A DNA stretch of 64,000 bases, from contig JARWIR010000001.1 of the NCBI GenBank assembly GCA_029959085.1, positions 66,836,899 through 66,900,898 of the forward strand. The letters are read 5' to 3'. The notes below the pieces were generated by a model. The model saw only the letters and a list, made by a program, of their open reading frames with translations. It had not been told where the DNA came from and did no database searches. A program made the translations under genes and the position numbers. Source of the stretch: Nemophila menziesii (taxonomy: Eukaryota > Streptophyta > Magnoliopsida > Boraginales > Hydrophyllaceae). Numbering within the stretch: position 1 is the first letter of the stretch; each line of letters begins with the position of its first letter. Positions 1-10,815 of this stretch are shown here, one piece after another.

Positions 1-235
1 TGCATAATCAATATATACTAATATAGATCCGATCACAATTTTTTTTGGTTAACACAGACACAGATTTCTCACGGTTAAGCTTGACAACTGGTGAGGAGAC
101 CGAAGTTGACCCATCTCTATTAGGAAATGATACATTTATTGACGATGACGAGGAAATATATGACGACGCGACCTATAAACATTGATAGTGATGATGAAAT
201 TGCAGTCACTAGTGGTTACGAGACCGATTAGATGT
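1..235 (+). pseudogene. possible C-terminal tail of a CACTA TNP2-like transposase
   Basis: Reading from about 48 there is an acidic tail (…TTGEETEVDPSLLGND… followed by a run of Asp and Glu) ending in TGA at 184-186. A second frame carries the acidic tail on (DSDDEIAVTSGYETD) to a TAG near 230, so a frame slip is likely. Acidic C-termini followed by short GC-rich subterminal repeats are common in plant CACTA TNP2 genes, and such repeats start near 410. The catalytic part lies outside the window, so this is an inference from context; it could be another transposon ORF. Confidence 0.3.
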
Positions 236-780
236 ACCTTATCTTTTTATTATGTATTGAAACTGAGTATTTTCTAATTTGAATGGTCTTATTGCTAAAA
301 AATTTGGTTATAATGTCGTGTTATTTGTTATCGGATACTATTTTATAACAGGAAAAAAACAGTTTAGTTACATTAAAAAAAAGAAAAAGATAGTTTTTAT
401 ATTTATTTTTAGCGACTACATTGTCGTCGCAGATAATATAAAACTCGTTGTTATTTATGGGATCTCTCGTGACGAGGTCTTGACGAATAAACTCGTCGCT
501 AAACTGAAATTGTTATTACCGACTACTTTAGTTGTAAAAAATGATTAATGTAATATTATTAAGTGGAAAATGCGGTCCACTTTCCCGCCCAATAAGTACA
601 TGCATTGCGATTTAGTCATTCGCGGCTACTCTTTCGTTGCGAATAAAGCACGTGGTGGTCTAGTTTCCAACGCGTGGCAGTCACCTCCATTATTCACGAC
701 TATTTCAAGCATCACTAGCGACTACATAAATGTAGTCTCTAATAAGCAGTACTATATGTACTTGCCGAGAGCTTAGTTCG
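236..780. mobile_element. CACTA-type subterminal repeat region
   Basis: Repeated variants of gcgac, tcgtcgc, taccgactac and tagcgactac occur in both orientations between about 410 and 760. This is the pattern of transposase-binding subterminal repeats in CACTA elements, and the same kind of motif lies in the well-defined element at 30058-35010. No clean CACTA terminus or 3-bp target duplication was found, so the outer boundary is not fixed. The ORFs in this stretch have no recognisable domain. Confidence 0.45.
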
Positions 781-1584
781 TCCATTATTCATCAAACCAA
801 AAATAAAAAAATAAAGGCACTCATCATAATCCGCCATTCCAGCACCAATTTTAGGCTTAGGCAACAATCAAAACACATCCAAATTTGAGTAAATCACACA
901 TTTCCATTTTAATTCATGTTCTTTTAGTGATTATTAATCTTAACCTATTTTTTGTGTTTTTACTTGAATGATATGGGAATGGAATCTAACAGAAACACGA
1001 AGTTATTTTATCCAAAAAAGTACAATTTTAAACCATTAACATGTATTTTATTTTTGTGAATTCAATTCCTTTTATTTTCAAGTTTGCATTGTATTGTTAA
1101 ATCCGAATGTTGTTGTGTATTCTAATAATAATATATGTATTTATTAACACATCTAGTAAGTTAAAATGATAAAGATCAAATGTTAGATTTTTTTAAATAA
1201 TTTTTTGGATAAAAAATTAAGATCTATTTTGGATTGTGAGCCTAAGTATGAAATGTGATTTTATTTTTTGGATTAGTTGGATAATTTTGTTGTTAAAAAT
1301 ACAAAAAACTAGAATGTAGAATATACAGGTTAAAAGGAAATTTCGAATAATAATATGACTAGATTGCAATTTTTAGGTAATAATGAAAAAATTTGGACTT
1401 TCCATAAATATAAGGACCATTTTGCAGATTTCATATTTGTAAGGACTTTTTGCAATTTTTAATAATATAAGTTTTTTTGCAATTTTTAAAAATGTAAGGA
1501 TTTATTAGCAACTTTAAAAAATCAAAGGAATAAAATCTATTTTTTTGAAATTAAAGGACAAAAATGTAATTTTTTAAAAGAGTA
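781..1584. other. AT-rich spacer, no gene seen
   Basis: AT-rich sequence with poly-A and poly-T runs. From 1390 to 1560 a loose repeat of 'aaggacttttttgcaattttt'-like phrases appears (for example near 1440, 1465 and 1500). The same wording, 'gggacttttttgcaatatatt', makes up the minisatellite at 32213-32600, so this may be an old transposon piece. No coding signal. Confidence 0.5.
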
Positions 1585-2156
1585 AATAAACCCGTTTCCC
1601 CCTGTACTATTGCCGGATTGACTACTTACCCCTAATTTTGAATTTGTGACATTTTACCCCCTATACTAAGTTTTCGTGACTTGTTACCCTCACTTACTGG
1701 AATCCGTAAAAAATCACAGTTAGTTGGCACGTGTTGGTCATGTGCGCGGATTCGTGACATTTTACCCGTTGTACTAAGTTTTCATGATATGTTACCCCCT
1801 GTACTAGATCTAGAAAAGTATGTCCATGAGTGTTACAAAAAATAAACTTATATGAAGGCATATACACCAAAGATATACCCAGTTAATGGACCTTCTATGT
1901 GGTCTGCTACAAGACATGTTTTGTTAGAACCACTTGTGGCCTTTAAATTGGTTGGCAAACCAAAAAGGGCTAGGACAAGAAAAGTTGATGAGGTTCAAGT
2001 TAAAAAGTAGAGAAAACAACACACAACTTGGGTTGTTCAAAAGGCAAGTAGAGTGGGTAGGGTAATGAAATGCAAGATTTGCAAAGGAGAAGGATATAAT
2101 ACAAGGGCATGTGAAGAAAAACAAGGACACAACTCGATAGGTAATGGAAAGAATAT
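1585..2156 (+). mobile_element. MULE remnant with TIR-like leader
   Basis: The stretch 1585-1800 opens with gtaaataaaccc and runs through 'ccccctgtacta…gattgac…cttacccc…tgtgac…ttacccc'. The arms of the fold-back element at 35710-36888 have the same layout. It is followed at once by a degraded mudrA-like coding end (1810-2156). Together these suggest one end of a Mutator-like element. The other end is not in view, because a solo LTR begins at 2157. Confidence 0.5.
1810..2156 (+). pseudogene. MULE transposase (mudrA-like) C-terminal fragment
   Basis: The translation from about 1818 (YVHECYKKSTYLKAYTPKIY, then PVNGPSMW) matches the usual tail of plant MULE transposases: a 'Y…CY…Y…Y…I.P..G…W' block after the SWIM finger, then a basic linker (KPKRARTRK), then a zinc knuckle. 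The knuckle reads CKICKGEGYNTRAC, that is CX2CX4-Y-X4C, so the usual His is Tyr. The stretch also has an in-frame stop after the basic linker and lacks the DDE catalytic core. It is a broken fragment. The family call is fairly firm; the exact ends are not. Confidence 0.6.
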
Positions 2157-3685
2157 TGATGTCCCCTCATTTGTGATAGATTAATGTTAGGATGAGACAT
2201 CATTTTAAGTGATTTAGAAGCCAATAATGTCGATTTTCTTGAGTTTTAGTGCACTTTCCTATTTTGAGTCTTGATTTGTAGAATTATTGTTTTTAGAGCA
2301 TATTGGGTTTAATTGTTTATTTAGTGTGTAGCTTTAAAGATAATTATGGAGATTAATTAGAGTCCAAGTCAAAGACAACAACTTATGGAAAGAGATTTGC
2401 ATGGTAATTGGAGATAAGGAAAGAAAAGCTAAAAAGATGGAAAAAGAAAAGCTGCCTAAATATGGGATTCTGTATACACGTCCAAAGATAGGCGTTTTTA
2501 CCTAAGAAATAGGCCGAATCTGATGATTTCCTTCATTGGACCTAGATAATTCTGTTGCGATTCTTTTGGTATCTTGTGGAGCAAAATCCGACCAATAACG
2601 AAGAAGATACACTCAAAACGGTGCAGCAGTGTTTATCTTTATTTCCATACGAATTTGAGTTGGGCTAGAAGTCCATTACCTTAACTCTTCCTCAAGAAAA
2701 CGAATTAGGTCTTCTAAACACCTATAAATACACCCTTATATCACTTGTAAATCATCCTTGCCTCATAGTAATTAGTTCCTAAGGTTTTATTCTTCCAGTT
2801 TATTGTAGAGAGCAAGATGATGTCTTTTGTAATTTCTTTTAGTTTGTTTCCTTCACGTATGAACTAAACCTCCCATAGCTTGGGTTTTGCATATGTATAA
2901 TCTATGAATTCTAATTCTTCTATCTAAGTTTCTTTGGGAATTATATGTTTTAATCTGATATTAGCTTCTTACTTTATATTTGCTTATGTGTTTTGATTTA
3001 ATGTCTTTCCTAGAACTGATCACTTTAGGATTGTTTTAAGAGTAGTTAGATGGTCTCCTTGACAGGGTGTTTAACTATTGAACCACCACATAATGTCTAG
3101 TGTCGATAGCAGTTCTGACAAAACATACTTCTAACTAGATAGTCATTAGGGTTTGTTTTAACCACCGTATCACCAAGATTGCAGTATTTGCTTAGGGCCT
3201 TAGTGGCGTTTGATAACCCTATTTGAAATCACTTCTTGGTTGTGATGTAGCCCCCTTAGTCTCTCTCAAGGTCTAAGCTTGGGGAATTTAGAATCCTGAC
3301 TAAGTATTACCAAGAGCTAATATTCTCCCTTATTAACTAGATTTATAGATAGAATTAGAAGGATTAGTGCATACTAGCAAAACCTAAGCTATACTTCTCA
3401 TCTCATATTCTTAATCTTTTACTTTAGTGTCTTTATTTTCCTAGTTTTAATTAGTTTAATTTCGAATTCCTACTTGCTTTATTTTCTGTTTTCTAATTAT
3501 TTACTTTTACTCGTTATTTTTACTCACGCGATTAACACACTTAAGTCCCTGAGAACGAACTCTATTTATCATTAAAACTTGCATACGTCCTGTAATACTT
3601 GCAGTACTGTGCCTGTCTAGGGTGAGAGTGCATAGTTTTCCATACTTAAATTGATCTTATTTTTATCACACCCTAGGCGACACCA
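2157..3685 (+). mobile_element. solo LTR of an Athila-like gypsy element (family A)
   Basis: It starts TGATGTCCCC and ends …CCTAGGCGACACCA, and is flanked by a perfect 5-bp target duplication AATAT (2152-2156 and 3686-3690). It is close in length and sequence to the LTR at 53265-54802 and to the inverted copies at 17031-18538 and 55827-57266. Nothing internal to an element lies between the duplications, so this is a solo LTR left by LTR-LTR recombination. Its left neighbour is a MULE tail and its right neighbour a LINE tail. Confidence 0.85.
2722..2729 (+). promoter_or_regulatory. TATA box of the LTR promoter
   Basis: CTATAAATA in the context acacctataaatacaccctt. The same phrase occurs at the matching place in the LTR at 53265-54802 (about 53838), so it is conserved in the family and probably the U3 core promoter. 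Confidence 0.55.
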
Positions 3686-5215
3686 AATATAAATCCATTC
3701 AGAGATATTTTTTTATAACTAATAGTATGAAAGTAATACCACCTAGTAGTAACTTCATCAAAACAGTTAGTGATCTTATAGTATCTGGAACTAGAAATTG
3801 GAATTATGAAGTAATAAAGATTAATTTCAGTAAAGAAATTACTCAAAAAAATTTAAAAATGTTTGTACCCCTAGCACCTGTCCCTGACTGCATGTATTGG
3901 AGCCACAACCTTGATGGAACCTACTCAGTTACAGTAGCTTACCACGATATGAAAGAAAGATGAGAAACAAAAAGTAAACATCAATACCTCCACTTCCCAT
4001 TGCATTGACCCAATGGTTTGGAAAATGGTATGGAGTATTAAAACCACACAAAAAATAAGAAACTTCCTTTGGAAAGCTTTGAGAAATATGTCTATTAATG
4101 TAAATCTTTTCAATAGGAAAGTTATTAATCATTAAGGTGTAGTATATGTAATTAAATGGATGAAACCACTAAACATATGCTATTTGAATGTCCATGGGCT
4201 AAAGATGTTTGCTCGGCTTCTCTACTCACTTTTAGAGTTAGCAATCAATGTACAACTAAGTTGGATACTTGGATGGCTAACACTATAACAAAGGCGGATA
4301 ACATTGTTGGTAAGCATAATTATCTACTGAAACAGATTACCATTATTTCTTGGCATATTTGGAGGGAAATGAATGGTTTTATATTTTAACACATTCCCCC
4401 TTGTCACATGAACACATTAGAAAAAGTTGTCGCAATGTGGGAAGAAATGAAGTCGATCTTAAAGTATAAGGATTGACAATTTGTGTCTCAAGACAAATAA
4501 AAATGACCCTGATTCCGAGGATGACTTTAATAGTATGGGGAATAAAGACATGAGACTATCTAATGAGAATGCAATTAAAAACCGTTGAAAACTAAATATT
4601 ATGAAACAAGGATTCTTTTACAACCCTCTGGATCACAAAGTAGTAACAAAAGTAAGAATTCAGTAAGTAATTGGAAACCTACTCCCCATAAATGGTATAA
4701 GATTAATAGTGATGCTTCATACAAAATTAAGAAAGCCTCTATATCATGTGTATGTAGGGACCATGGAGGAGCTAATAAATTATAATTCATGGGAGATTGG
4801 CGCAAAAAGTCCATTGAAAGCTGAGGCATTAGGGATTTTGATGACTTGCTTATGGGTTAGGGAGTTCAAGAAAGCAAGATGTGTGATGGAGAATAATTGC
4901 AAAGATATCATGGAACCTTTTAAGTCTAATATTCTTTTATCTATTCCTAGTATTTCTAATGTAATTCGTAGTATATATTTTATTCCGAGTTTTGTAATCC
5001 TACCTTCTCATTGGCTTCGAGAAGTAACAACGTAGTTGTTGATTAGGTAGCTAGAAACTTGCCATGTGGCAATAGTTTTAACTTTGATAGGTTTTTTATC
5101 CCTACTAAATTAGAGGAACTTGTACAAACGGATTCCCCATTTTTTGGAGATCGGCTAAAACTATTTGTTCTTTTATATAGGTGTTAGGAAAAAAGAAAAA
5201 AAACTTAGTGAATGC
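3686..5215 (+). pseudogene. LINE (plant L1-like) 3' end: zf-RVT and RNase H remnants
   Basis: Pieces in shifting frames make up the C-terminal part of a plant LINE reverse-transcriptase polyprotein. About 3727-3960 carries the WNYEVIKINFS…YWSHNLDGTYSV block. About 4010-4390 carries the zf-RVT-like segment (MVWKMVWSIKTTQKIRNFLW, then DETTKHMLFECPWAKDV). About 4660-5035 carries an RNase H-like start (WYKINSDASYKIKKASISCV). Stops and frame changes lie between the pieces. A short A-rich stretch near 5185-5205 may mark the 3' end. The reverse transcriptase itself is missing, as expected for a 5'-truncated LINE. The fragment may belong to the same kind of element as the one at the right end of the window. 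Confidence 0.7.
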
Positions 5216-6189
5216 CAACTTGTAGCTTAGTAATTTTTTTCAAGTCCGTATAACTTGAATGTAGTTCCTATATCGCAAGATTTATACTTCTGTTATTTGT
5301 ATATTACCTTAAACCTAGTTTTAAAAATCTTAATAATTTGCTTAAAATTTACTTAATGCAGAAGTGTTGAATGCAATAAAACTATTCTATAGGAATAAAT
5401 ATTAAAAGATGTTGCATAATTTTTCTATATCTTGACTATCAAGTAAAGAAAAACAAGTACCTCTCACATAAAACTATAGGAAGACCACTCTTGCACCACA
5501 CTATATTTTAAGTTGAAGCAGTCAAAGGGCAACTCTCCTTTGGCAGATTAACTTAAAATTATAAGTAAAGACTTAATTCAGCCATTAAGAAGTATCTACC
5601 AAAAACGAGTTTAGCCCTTCAAATGATTCGTTTATAGTTTTAGGTTTTTGATAACACGAACCATATCAAAATTATTTGAGTTGAGGGTAGAATGACTGAA
5701 GGACAATCAAGAGCTTTATATATAGGTTGCATTGATGAGGATATCCATTTCGCTAGGCCTAGCCCTACTTTATCTTCAAACTGCATGTGTCAGATTATTT
5801 AGATTCTAGGAAACATGATCTTGACGGATGAATGTTCTTGCAGATTCGCATGGAGCTACCTCGCTGGATTGACGCAAGTAGGACGGGTCAAAGAATTTTG
5901 TGTTGCATTTTTTCGCCGATAAAACATTGGTATTATCAGGTCCTGTCCACATTAGAAAAATATTTTATCATGTCCTATTTTGGTGTTTTTTTACACCAGC
6001 TATGCAATTGTATATATATTGAAATTATCCCCCCAAAACGGATGTCCAACCCCAATCGTTTATGAATTTAATTCATATGTTAACTTTAAGATTTCACTAA
6101 AGAAAATCGTAGATAGCGCCGGATCAAAGAGATCAATCAAGTTCTAATAGAGATGCCTACTTTTGCTTATAAATTTTTTTTAAAAGAAC
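5216..6189. other. AT-rich spacer, no gene seen
   Basis: No recognisable domain, terminal repeat or conserved motif. The open frame at 5832-6065 has no transposon or host signature and is probably chance. Confidence 0.5.
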
Positions 6190-6854
6190 TTTTAAACCGT
6201 ATTTTCTAGCGACGAAATTTTCGCGACGACATGCGAAGCGTCGCTAGAGAGTTGTCTTTGACGACTGAAGTGTTATGTCGACGAAAAATTTCGTCTCCTA
6301 ATTCATTTGTTAATCGTGACTAACAAATTTCGTCGCGTATCACATAAAAATCGTCGGCAGAACTCTTAATTTAATTATGTATTGCGGTTGACTAGTTCTA
6401 GCGACTACTATCTACTCATTTGCAACGATTTTTGACATCACGGATAAAGATGACGTATTCAAAGCAATAGTTGTACAGATTCTCAGAAACCAAAAAAAAT
6501 CACTAAAAAAATCTACCATATTTTCCTAAAACCTTAACACATGTTAAACTCATCAATTGGTTCTCTACTTCATCATATGCTTTTTCTTGAACCACGTTAC
6601 ACTTGTGGGATCTACTTATACTTCTATTTCTTCACATTATTTCTCTAAAATTTGGTATTTTTCTAAAATTCGAACTTTTTATAATTTGATTTATTTGATT
6701 ACGAATGTGTTTAATATATGATAGACATGACTACGTATTAAAGTTGTATTATGATCGTATAAATGGATTGTATATAGTAGATCTATGAATATTTATTTTT
6801 TAATTTTAATATTTTTCTGCTTGTATGCTTATATCAAATCGTTAATAGACGACG

Positions 6855-7690
6855 GATCTGGATATCGATAAGAGTTGGATTAAATAAAAATTGTTATGTT
6901 ACGGTAGAATATATTAATGGTTTGGAAAAATTATTGATCTTGTGGAAAAACAAGTGGGTTTTAATGGTTTATTGTTTTGTTTGTGTAATCATTGTTCGAA
7001 TAATAAAAAATATCGCATCAATAATGTTAGGGCAGACATTCTAAAATACTGGTTTTTGTCCACGTATGAGATTTGGACGAAGTACGGTGAAAATTTAGAA
7101 ATTCCCGTGGAAATACCTACCCAAATTGTAGAAGATGAAGTGATGAATGTGTATGACGATTTGAGACCCACTTACGATGTTTGAGGTCATTCGGGCTACA
7201 CCGAGATGAGAGTCGAGAATTATACAAGTCGTGACAGTTTTGACACATTGTTCGAGGAATTGGAGTCAGGTTATACCCTGGTTCTAAAGTAATGGGTTCT
7301 TTGAATTTCATTCCTAACCTAATGCACGTAAAGGTGAAGAACAAGTGGCTACACATTATTCACCGAACTCCTACAATTGTTGGGTCGTGTTTTGCCCGAA
7401 GGTCATACGTCGCATTCTTCTTACAAGGAGTGCAACAAAAATTTGAAAAGTATGGGTATAATATATAGTACGATCGGTGATTGCTTGAATGATTGTACGC
7501 TGTATTACAAGGAGAATAAATACCTCGGGGAGTGTCTGTGGTGAAACTAGATGGAATCCGAAGAAGTGTAGAAAATACCGCATACGAATCTCTTTTATTT
7601 TTTGAATTCGGGATATAATTTATGAGGTACATGTTATTTGAATAATATGTATTTCTAAGTATTACAATTCTTTAGAATAATGACTATACA
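6855..7690 (+). pseudogene. TNP2 / Transposase_21-type CACTA transposase remnant
   Basis: The segment near 6940-7185 (…VGFNGLLFCLCNHCSNN…, then ILKYWFLSTYEIWTKYGE) resembles the transposase-associated N-terminal domain of plant TNP2 proteins: an NG.(I/L).CPC..C core followed by a 'Y..W..HGE' block. Farther on, about 7350-7560, FTELLQLLGRVLPEG… and GDCLNDCTLYYKENKYLGEC match the zinc-ligand block (CPNDC.L.W….C..C) that opens the Transposase_21 domain. Many stops and frame changes occur and the catalytic core is gone. The family call is good; function is excluded. Confidence 0.65.
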
Positions 7691-8169
7691 ATGAAATCGA
7701 ACGGGGTAAATTAAAGAAACCTACATCGGAATCCTTGGTAGTCACCGATGAGCAAACACAGCAGCACGTCCTAATTCCACCACCGGGTTTTTTCTTCGAG
7801 CATGTAGGTTGGGATGGAAGGAATCGCGTGTGACGGACCAAGTAATATCAGAAGGCCGATGTAAGTATTTATGTATAAAACTTAATTTTTAAAATATTTA
7901 GGGTCTTGAAGACAAAGATTCTTCTTTATAGAGTATGGTCTAGAGATTTCTTCTTATGAGAGACCTCAGATTTGACAATTGTCTTTCCTACCCTTACTAA
8001 CACTAAAAGACAACAACAGTGTGATGTCACTGTTTCTCTCTCCACTACCTACCACTACCCACCTACCTCCAACCTCCGACCACCTACCACCGACCACCTA
8101 CCACCGACCTCCAACCACCGTCCTCCGACCACCAGTCACCGGTCACTGGAAAAAACATAAAGTATCGGA

Positions 8170-8400
8170 AAAACATAGAGTACTCTGTATATTTGCTGAG
8201 TACTCTATAAATTTGCGGAGTACTCTCTAAATATTTTCGAGTGCACTAATAAAATCTCGGAGTACTCTAAGAAAATCTCGGAGTACTCTAAGAAAATCTC
8301 GGAGTACTCTAAGAAAATCTCTGAGTACTTTAAGAAAAATCTCGGAGTACTCTTAAAATTGGTGAGTATTCTAAAAAAATTAGAGAGTAATTTAAAAAAA
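8170..8400. repeat. GAGTACTC minisatellite, about 21-bp unit
   Basis: Around ten imperfect copies of a unit close to ctcggagtactctaagaaaat. The copies between 8256 and 8345 are nearly identical and the outer ones have drifted. The core gagtactc is a perfect palindrome. Confidence 0.8.
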
Positions 8401-9199
8401 ACAATGAGTCTAAATTAAAAATAGTGAGTATTATTCAAACAATTATATTATTACACAATCATAAAAAAAAAGGGAAATCTATTTGGTTTGACCAGATCTA
8501 GATCTGGTCAACCATGTCAAACTAAACAAAAAAAAGCCCTACTCCAAGCGTACTATGTACGCTAGTCCAAAAAAAATACAGTGCACGACTGAAAATGCAG
8601 CGAGCACCATAGGTCAATCGGACCTCCACCTAAAAAAATACAATGCTCGATCAGACCTCCACCTAAAAATGCACAACCTCACGCCACCACCAGCACCACC
8701 TCGCGCCACCAATATTTCACTGGAAACAAGCAGATCGACTTTTAACTTCACTGGTTCCAAGAAGAAGAAGGAAACCAGCACCTCTCGCCACCGCCAGCAC
8801 CACCTCGCGCCACCACCAGCACCACCACCACCATAACACAACCACCACGTCGCATAACTTGCAGAACTACATCGTCGGAGCTCAACGAAGGCGAATCTTC
8901 TTCACCGCCTTCTTCTTCACAGCAGATCGGAGTTGCAGCATATGGGAGCTTCATCAATCTGTGAAAATGGACTCCGTTCGCGAAGAAGAAGAAGGTTGAT
9001 GCTGGTGGTGCTCGCCGAGAAGAATAAGCTGCTGGTGGTGCTCGATCTGTGAAAATGGCCTGAGCAATGGAGGAGCTTCGTTCGCGAAGAGCTGCATGTA
9101 GTTGGTGGAGAGAAGAGCTGCGTGTAGTTGGTGGTGGTTGCTCGGCGGCAGATTCACGAACGGCAGTGGAAATCGGAGACTGCAAACTGCTGCAGCATG

Positions 9200-9380
9200 G
9201 TGGTGGTGCTCCAGCACTGTAGAAGATGATTTCAGATCTGTTCGCCGGAGGTTCATGAGGGAAGAGGGAGGTGGTGGTCGGTGTTTTGGTGGTGGTGCTC
9301 CAGCACTGTAGAAGATGATCTCAGATCTGTTCGCCGGAGGTTCATGAGGGAAGAGGGAGGTGGTGGTCGGTGTTTTTGTG
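9200..9380. repeat. two tandem copies of a 90-bp unit
   Basis: The phrase ctccagcactgtagaag recurs at 9209 and 9299, and the sequence between is almost identical in both copies (…cgccggaggttcatgaggga…). Open frames on both strands here are by-products of the low-complexity GGTGGT/CCACCA sequence. Confidence 0.8.
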
Positions 9381-9734
9381 GAGGTGGTGTTTTGGTGGTG
9401 GTGGCGGTTTTGAAGAGAGAGACAAAATAGAGAGTGTTTAGAACGTGAATGAAATTGTAAATGGGAATAATTAGTATAAATAGGATTAAAAAAACAAAAG
9501 AGGGTATAATTGTAAATAGGATTTTAGGTCTCATGTGTTAAATTGTTTTTGAGGTCTTTAGTGAGAAGAGAAGGTAAGAGAGGTCTCTAATTAGAAGAGG
9601 GGTGTCTTCAAGACCCTAAGTGGCATTTTCTAATTTACAAAAATAAATGTTTTAAATGTATATCTTTAATGTAATAGACAACTCTTCGGAAAGTTATGTA
9701 AGAGAAAGTCACCCAAACCCAGTCTAGGTCATCT

Positions 9735-10160
9735 GAAGCTCCATCATCCATTTCCCGCATTGACGCTTAAGGAGCAAGTCGATGATGTTATGGAAGCAAC
9801 AAAGGCAGGGGTGGACCCATCAACGAGGAGTTGGGTACACGGAGTAGGACCACCTGCTAAGAAAAGACATGTATCTGAAGGTGGTCCATCAACACGCATC
9901 CATGATCAGTACTGAGCGATATGATGGAATCCTTAAATGAATCTCGTGTTGCACAAAGTCAGCACCCATATGTTCCTTCAGCTAATCGATCCATGGCTTC
10001 GATTGCCAACACACATTCCCTTGTTTTCACGATGACCTATACTACCGCAGCGATATGGTATATTAATGAGATGAGGTCACAAGCGGGAGTAAACCCTTTC
10101 ACTGCAAGCCAACAAAACCCTCCAACAGGTCTTTCTCAAACTGGTGCATCTAGTCGATAA
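9735..10160 (+). pseudogene. TNPA-like (Transposase_24-type) C-terminal remnant
   Basis: The translation GVDPSTRSWVHGVGPPAKKR near 9808-9868 parallels APPKTRHWVPTIGPVRKKSR in the better-preserved TNPA-like gene at 32660-34272. It is followed by a frame break, a Ser/Gln-rich piece (…NRSMASIANTH…), and then CACTA subterminal repeats from about 10430. The position just inside the subterminal repeats matches the other element. Only the variable C-terminal part is left. Confidence 0.45.
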
Positions 10161-10815
10161 AGAGTTGAGGAAGAAACCGAGGAAAAAGGAAAAGAATGAT
10201 TGTTTCATCCATAGTATTTTTAGTTGTTTGATCGATGTTTGTTTCTAGACTTGATTATCTATTCCCTTTTACTCTATCTTATAATCTCGACTTTTTATTT
10301 AATTTTAACTTTTATTTTAATCGATGTTGACTTTATTTTAATTAAATTAATATAAGATGTTTTTATTTTTTTATGCATTAGTTATATCAATTTTAATTAA
10401 TTAAAAAGCAAAAAACAATTTTTTTTAAAGTTCATTTGCGACTACAAAATAGTCGCAAATGATAGAATCTACGTAATTGCAAATAAGTCTATCATTAGCG
10501 ACTACAAAAAAATCATCGAAAATTAAAGAAACGTAGCGACTACGCTTGCTATCGCTACTCATTGTAAATGACGACTACAAGACGTAGTCGCTAGTAATCA
10601 ATTAATTGCGACTAATTATGTCGTCCTAAATGTCCATTGTGATTTGGCGAAGACATAGTACGGCGTAGTCGCAATTGATGATCTCAATCGACGGATTTCT
10701 AGCAACCATATAACAGCGATGACATGTAGTCGCGAATGATAAAATTTGTCTTTAGCAACTAATTTTTTACCACTAACGATGATAATTGTCGTAGCGAGTG
10801 GTGCTTCACGCAACA

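Larger units (their letters stand above)
7901..9616. mobile_element. 1.7-kb DNA element with 14-bp terminal inverted repeats
   Basis: The left end GGGTCTTGAAGACA (7901-7914) is exactly inverted at the right end (9603-9616). Homology between the two ends goes further inward (agagacctca / agagacctc). The flanks read …TTA at left and TAA… at right, so the target duplication may be TA or a mutated 3-bp TWA. No transposase is visible inside. The interior is CCACC-rich and carries two tandem-repeat blocks. It may be a non-autonomous Tc1/mariner- or PIF/Harbinger-type element; the superfamily is not settled. It sits between the TNP2-like and TNPA-like remnants of the decayed CACTA element. Confidence 0.65.
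6190..10815 (+). mobile_element. decayed CACTA element (approximate limits)
   Basis: Subterminal motifs (tagcgacgaaa, gcgacgac, cgtcgcta) cluster at about 6205-6450 and again as gcgactac / tagtcgc variants at about 10430-10800. Between them lie a TNP2-like remnant and a TNPA-like remnant in the usual CACTA order. The exact CACTA termini were not found, so the limits are where the subterminal motifs start and stop. A separate 1.7-kb element sits inside at 7901-9616. Confidence 0.6.

Noticed and set aside
279..776. Two ORFs (89 and 68 aa) at the left edge
   Set aside because: They lie in subterminal repeat sequence and show no domain or codon pattern.
6094..6110. CACTAAAG as a possible left end of the decayed CACTA element
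   Set aside because: No matching inverted end near 10815 and no 3-bp duplication.
8555..9534. Overlapping ORFs on both strands (up to 145 aa)
   Set aside because: Low-complexity CCACCA/GGTGGT and GAAGAA translations with His, Pro and Ser runs; the two strands mirror each other and no domain is visible.
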